A stretch of 64,000 bases of DNA, taken from NCBI RefSeq assembly GCF_004005945.1, contig NZ_SACS01000005.1, forward strand, positions 1-64,000. Direction: 5' to 3'. The notes under the pieces were generated by a model. It was not told the origin of the DNA, ran no database searches, and worked only from the letters and a program-made list of their open reading frames with translations. Source of the stretch: Rheinheimera riviphila (GTDB taxonomy: Bacteria > Pseudomonadota > Gammaproteobacteria > Enterobacterales > Alteromonadaceae). Of the stretch, positions 63,882 to 64,000 are shown in pieces; position 1 is the stretch's first letter, and each line of letters begins with the position of its first letter. Position numbers and translations under genes: made by a program.

Positions 63882-64000
63882 ATGGTTACTGACAAACCCG
63901 GCTACGAACACCTGATCCAGTTTTTAACGGAGCACCTGGCGTTATTTGAACAGGCCGGTACGCCAACGCGCGATAACAAAACTCTGGGTGTCATTATTGA
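63882..64000 (+). CDS. Start of an unidentified gene, cut by the window edge
   Basis: An open frame starting at ATG 63882 and running off the end: MVTDKPGYEHLIQFLTEHLA, then LFEQAGTPTRDNKTLGVII. The 39 residues look like real coding sequence but match neither AstB nor AstE as I know them, and I cannot name the family. There is no strong ribosome site before the ATG. Confidence 0.5.
   Translation, partial: MVTDKPGYEHLIQFLTEHLALFEQAGTPTRDNKTLGVII

Overview
The window reads as a gammaproteobacterial chromosome of moderate GC, most like the Alteromonadales/Chromatiaceae group (Rheinheimera, Alishewanella, Arsukibacterium). That guess rests on the gene order rpsU-yqeY-dnaG-rpoD next to tsaD, an arginine succinyltransferase (ast) cluster, a TIGR01782-like TonB receptor, and an intergenic repeat that I recall as common in Shewanella/Vibrio-type genomes. 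No species can be named from the sequence alone. I see no phage, insertion sequence, rRNA or CRISPR.

Left part (1-10490): a repeat pair at the edge; an RND efflux operon (adaptor, pump, TetR regulator) with a palindromic operator lying on its -10 box; a lone AT-rich DUF3800 gene; a TPR-containing diguanylate cyclase; and a zinc-less alcohol dehydrogenase-like oxidoreductase divergent from a LysR regulator.

Centre (10479-40433): about 30 kb devoted to one task, the uptake and breakdown of high-mannose N-glycans. It has a leftward operon (GH92, FucP-type MFS permease, PfkB fructokinase, AGE-type mannose isomerase, GH92, GH92), a LacI regulator, a TonB receptor followed by a four-discoidin lipoprotein, and a rightward operon (BadF-type GlcNAc kinase, glycosylasparaginase, GH85 endo-beta-N-acetylglucosaminidase, CutC, GH2 beta-mannosidase, SSS symporter, GH92). 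The inferred route is: GH85 cuts the chitobiose core; the aspartylglucosaminidase removes the last GlcNAc from Asn; four GH92 enzymes trim alpha-mannose; the GH2 enzyme splits Man-beta-GlcNAc; mannose goes to fructose and then fructose 6-phosphate; GlcNAc is phosphorylated by the BadF kinase. Three copies of a palindrome (TGTAATCGATTACA type) lie in the two regulatory gaps around the LacI gene, so the LacI protein is the likely local controller. A very strong terminator closes the rightward operon.

Right of that (40551-49099): a CstA-type carbon-starvation/pyruvate transporter with its tiny YbdD partner, a membrane protein of unknown role, a LytTR-type two-component system with an anchored protein of unknown function, a DUF2225-like zinc-ribbon protein, and a receiver-AraC regulator that looks like the cytoplasmic end of a hybrid two-component sensor.

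Right end (49159-64000): housekeeping genes. These are tRNA-Ile2 (CAT), rpoD, dnaG, yqeY-like and rpsU, with a palindromic repeat element inside the operon; tsaD; an ABC exporter pair; a PabA/TrpG glutamine amidotransferase; an HDOD protein; and astC-astA-astD, preceded by a candidate ArgR site. The last 119 bases begin an unidentified gene.
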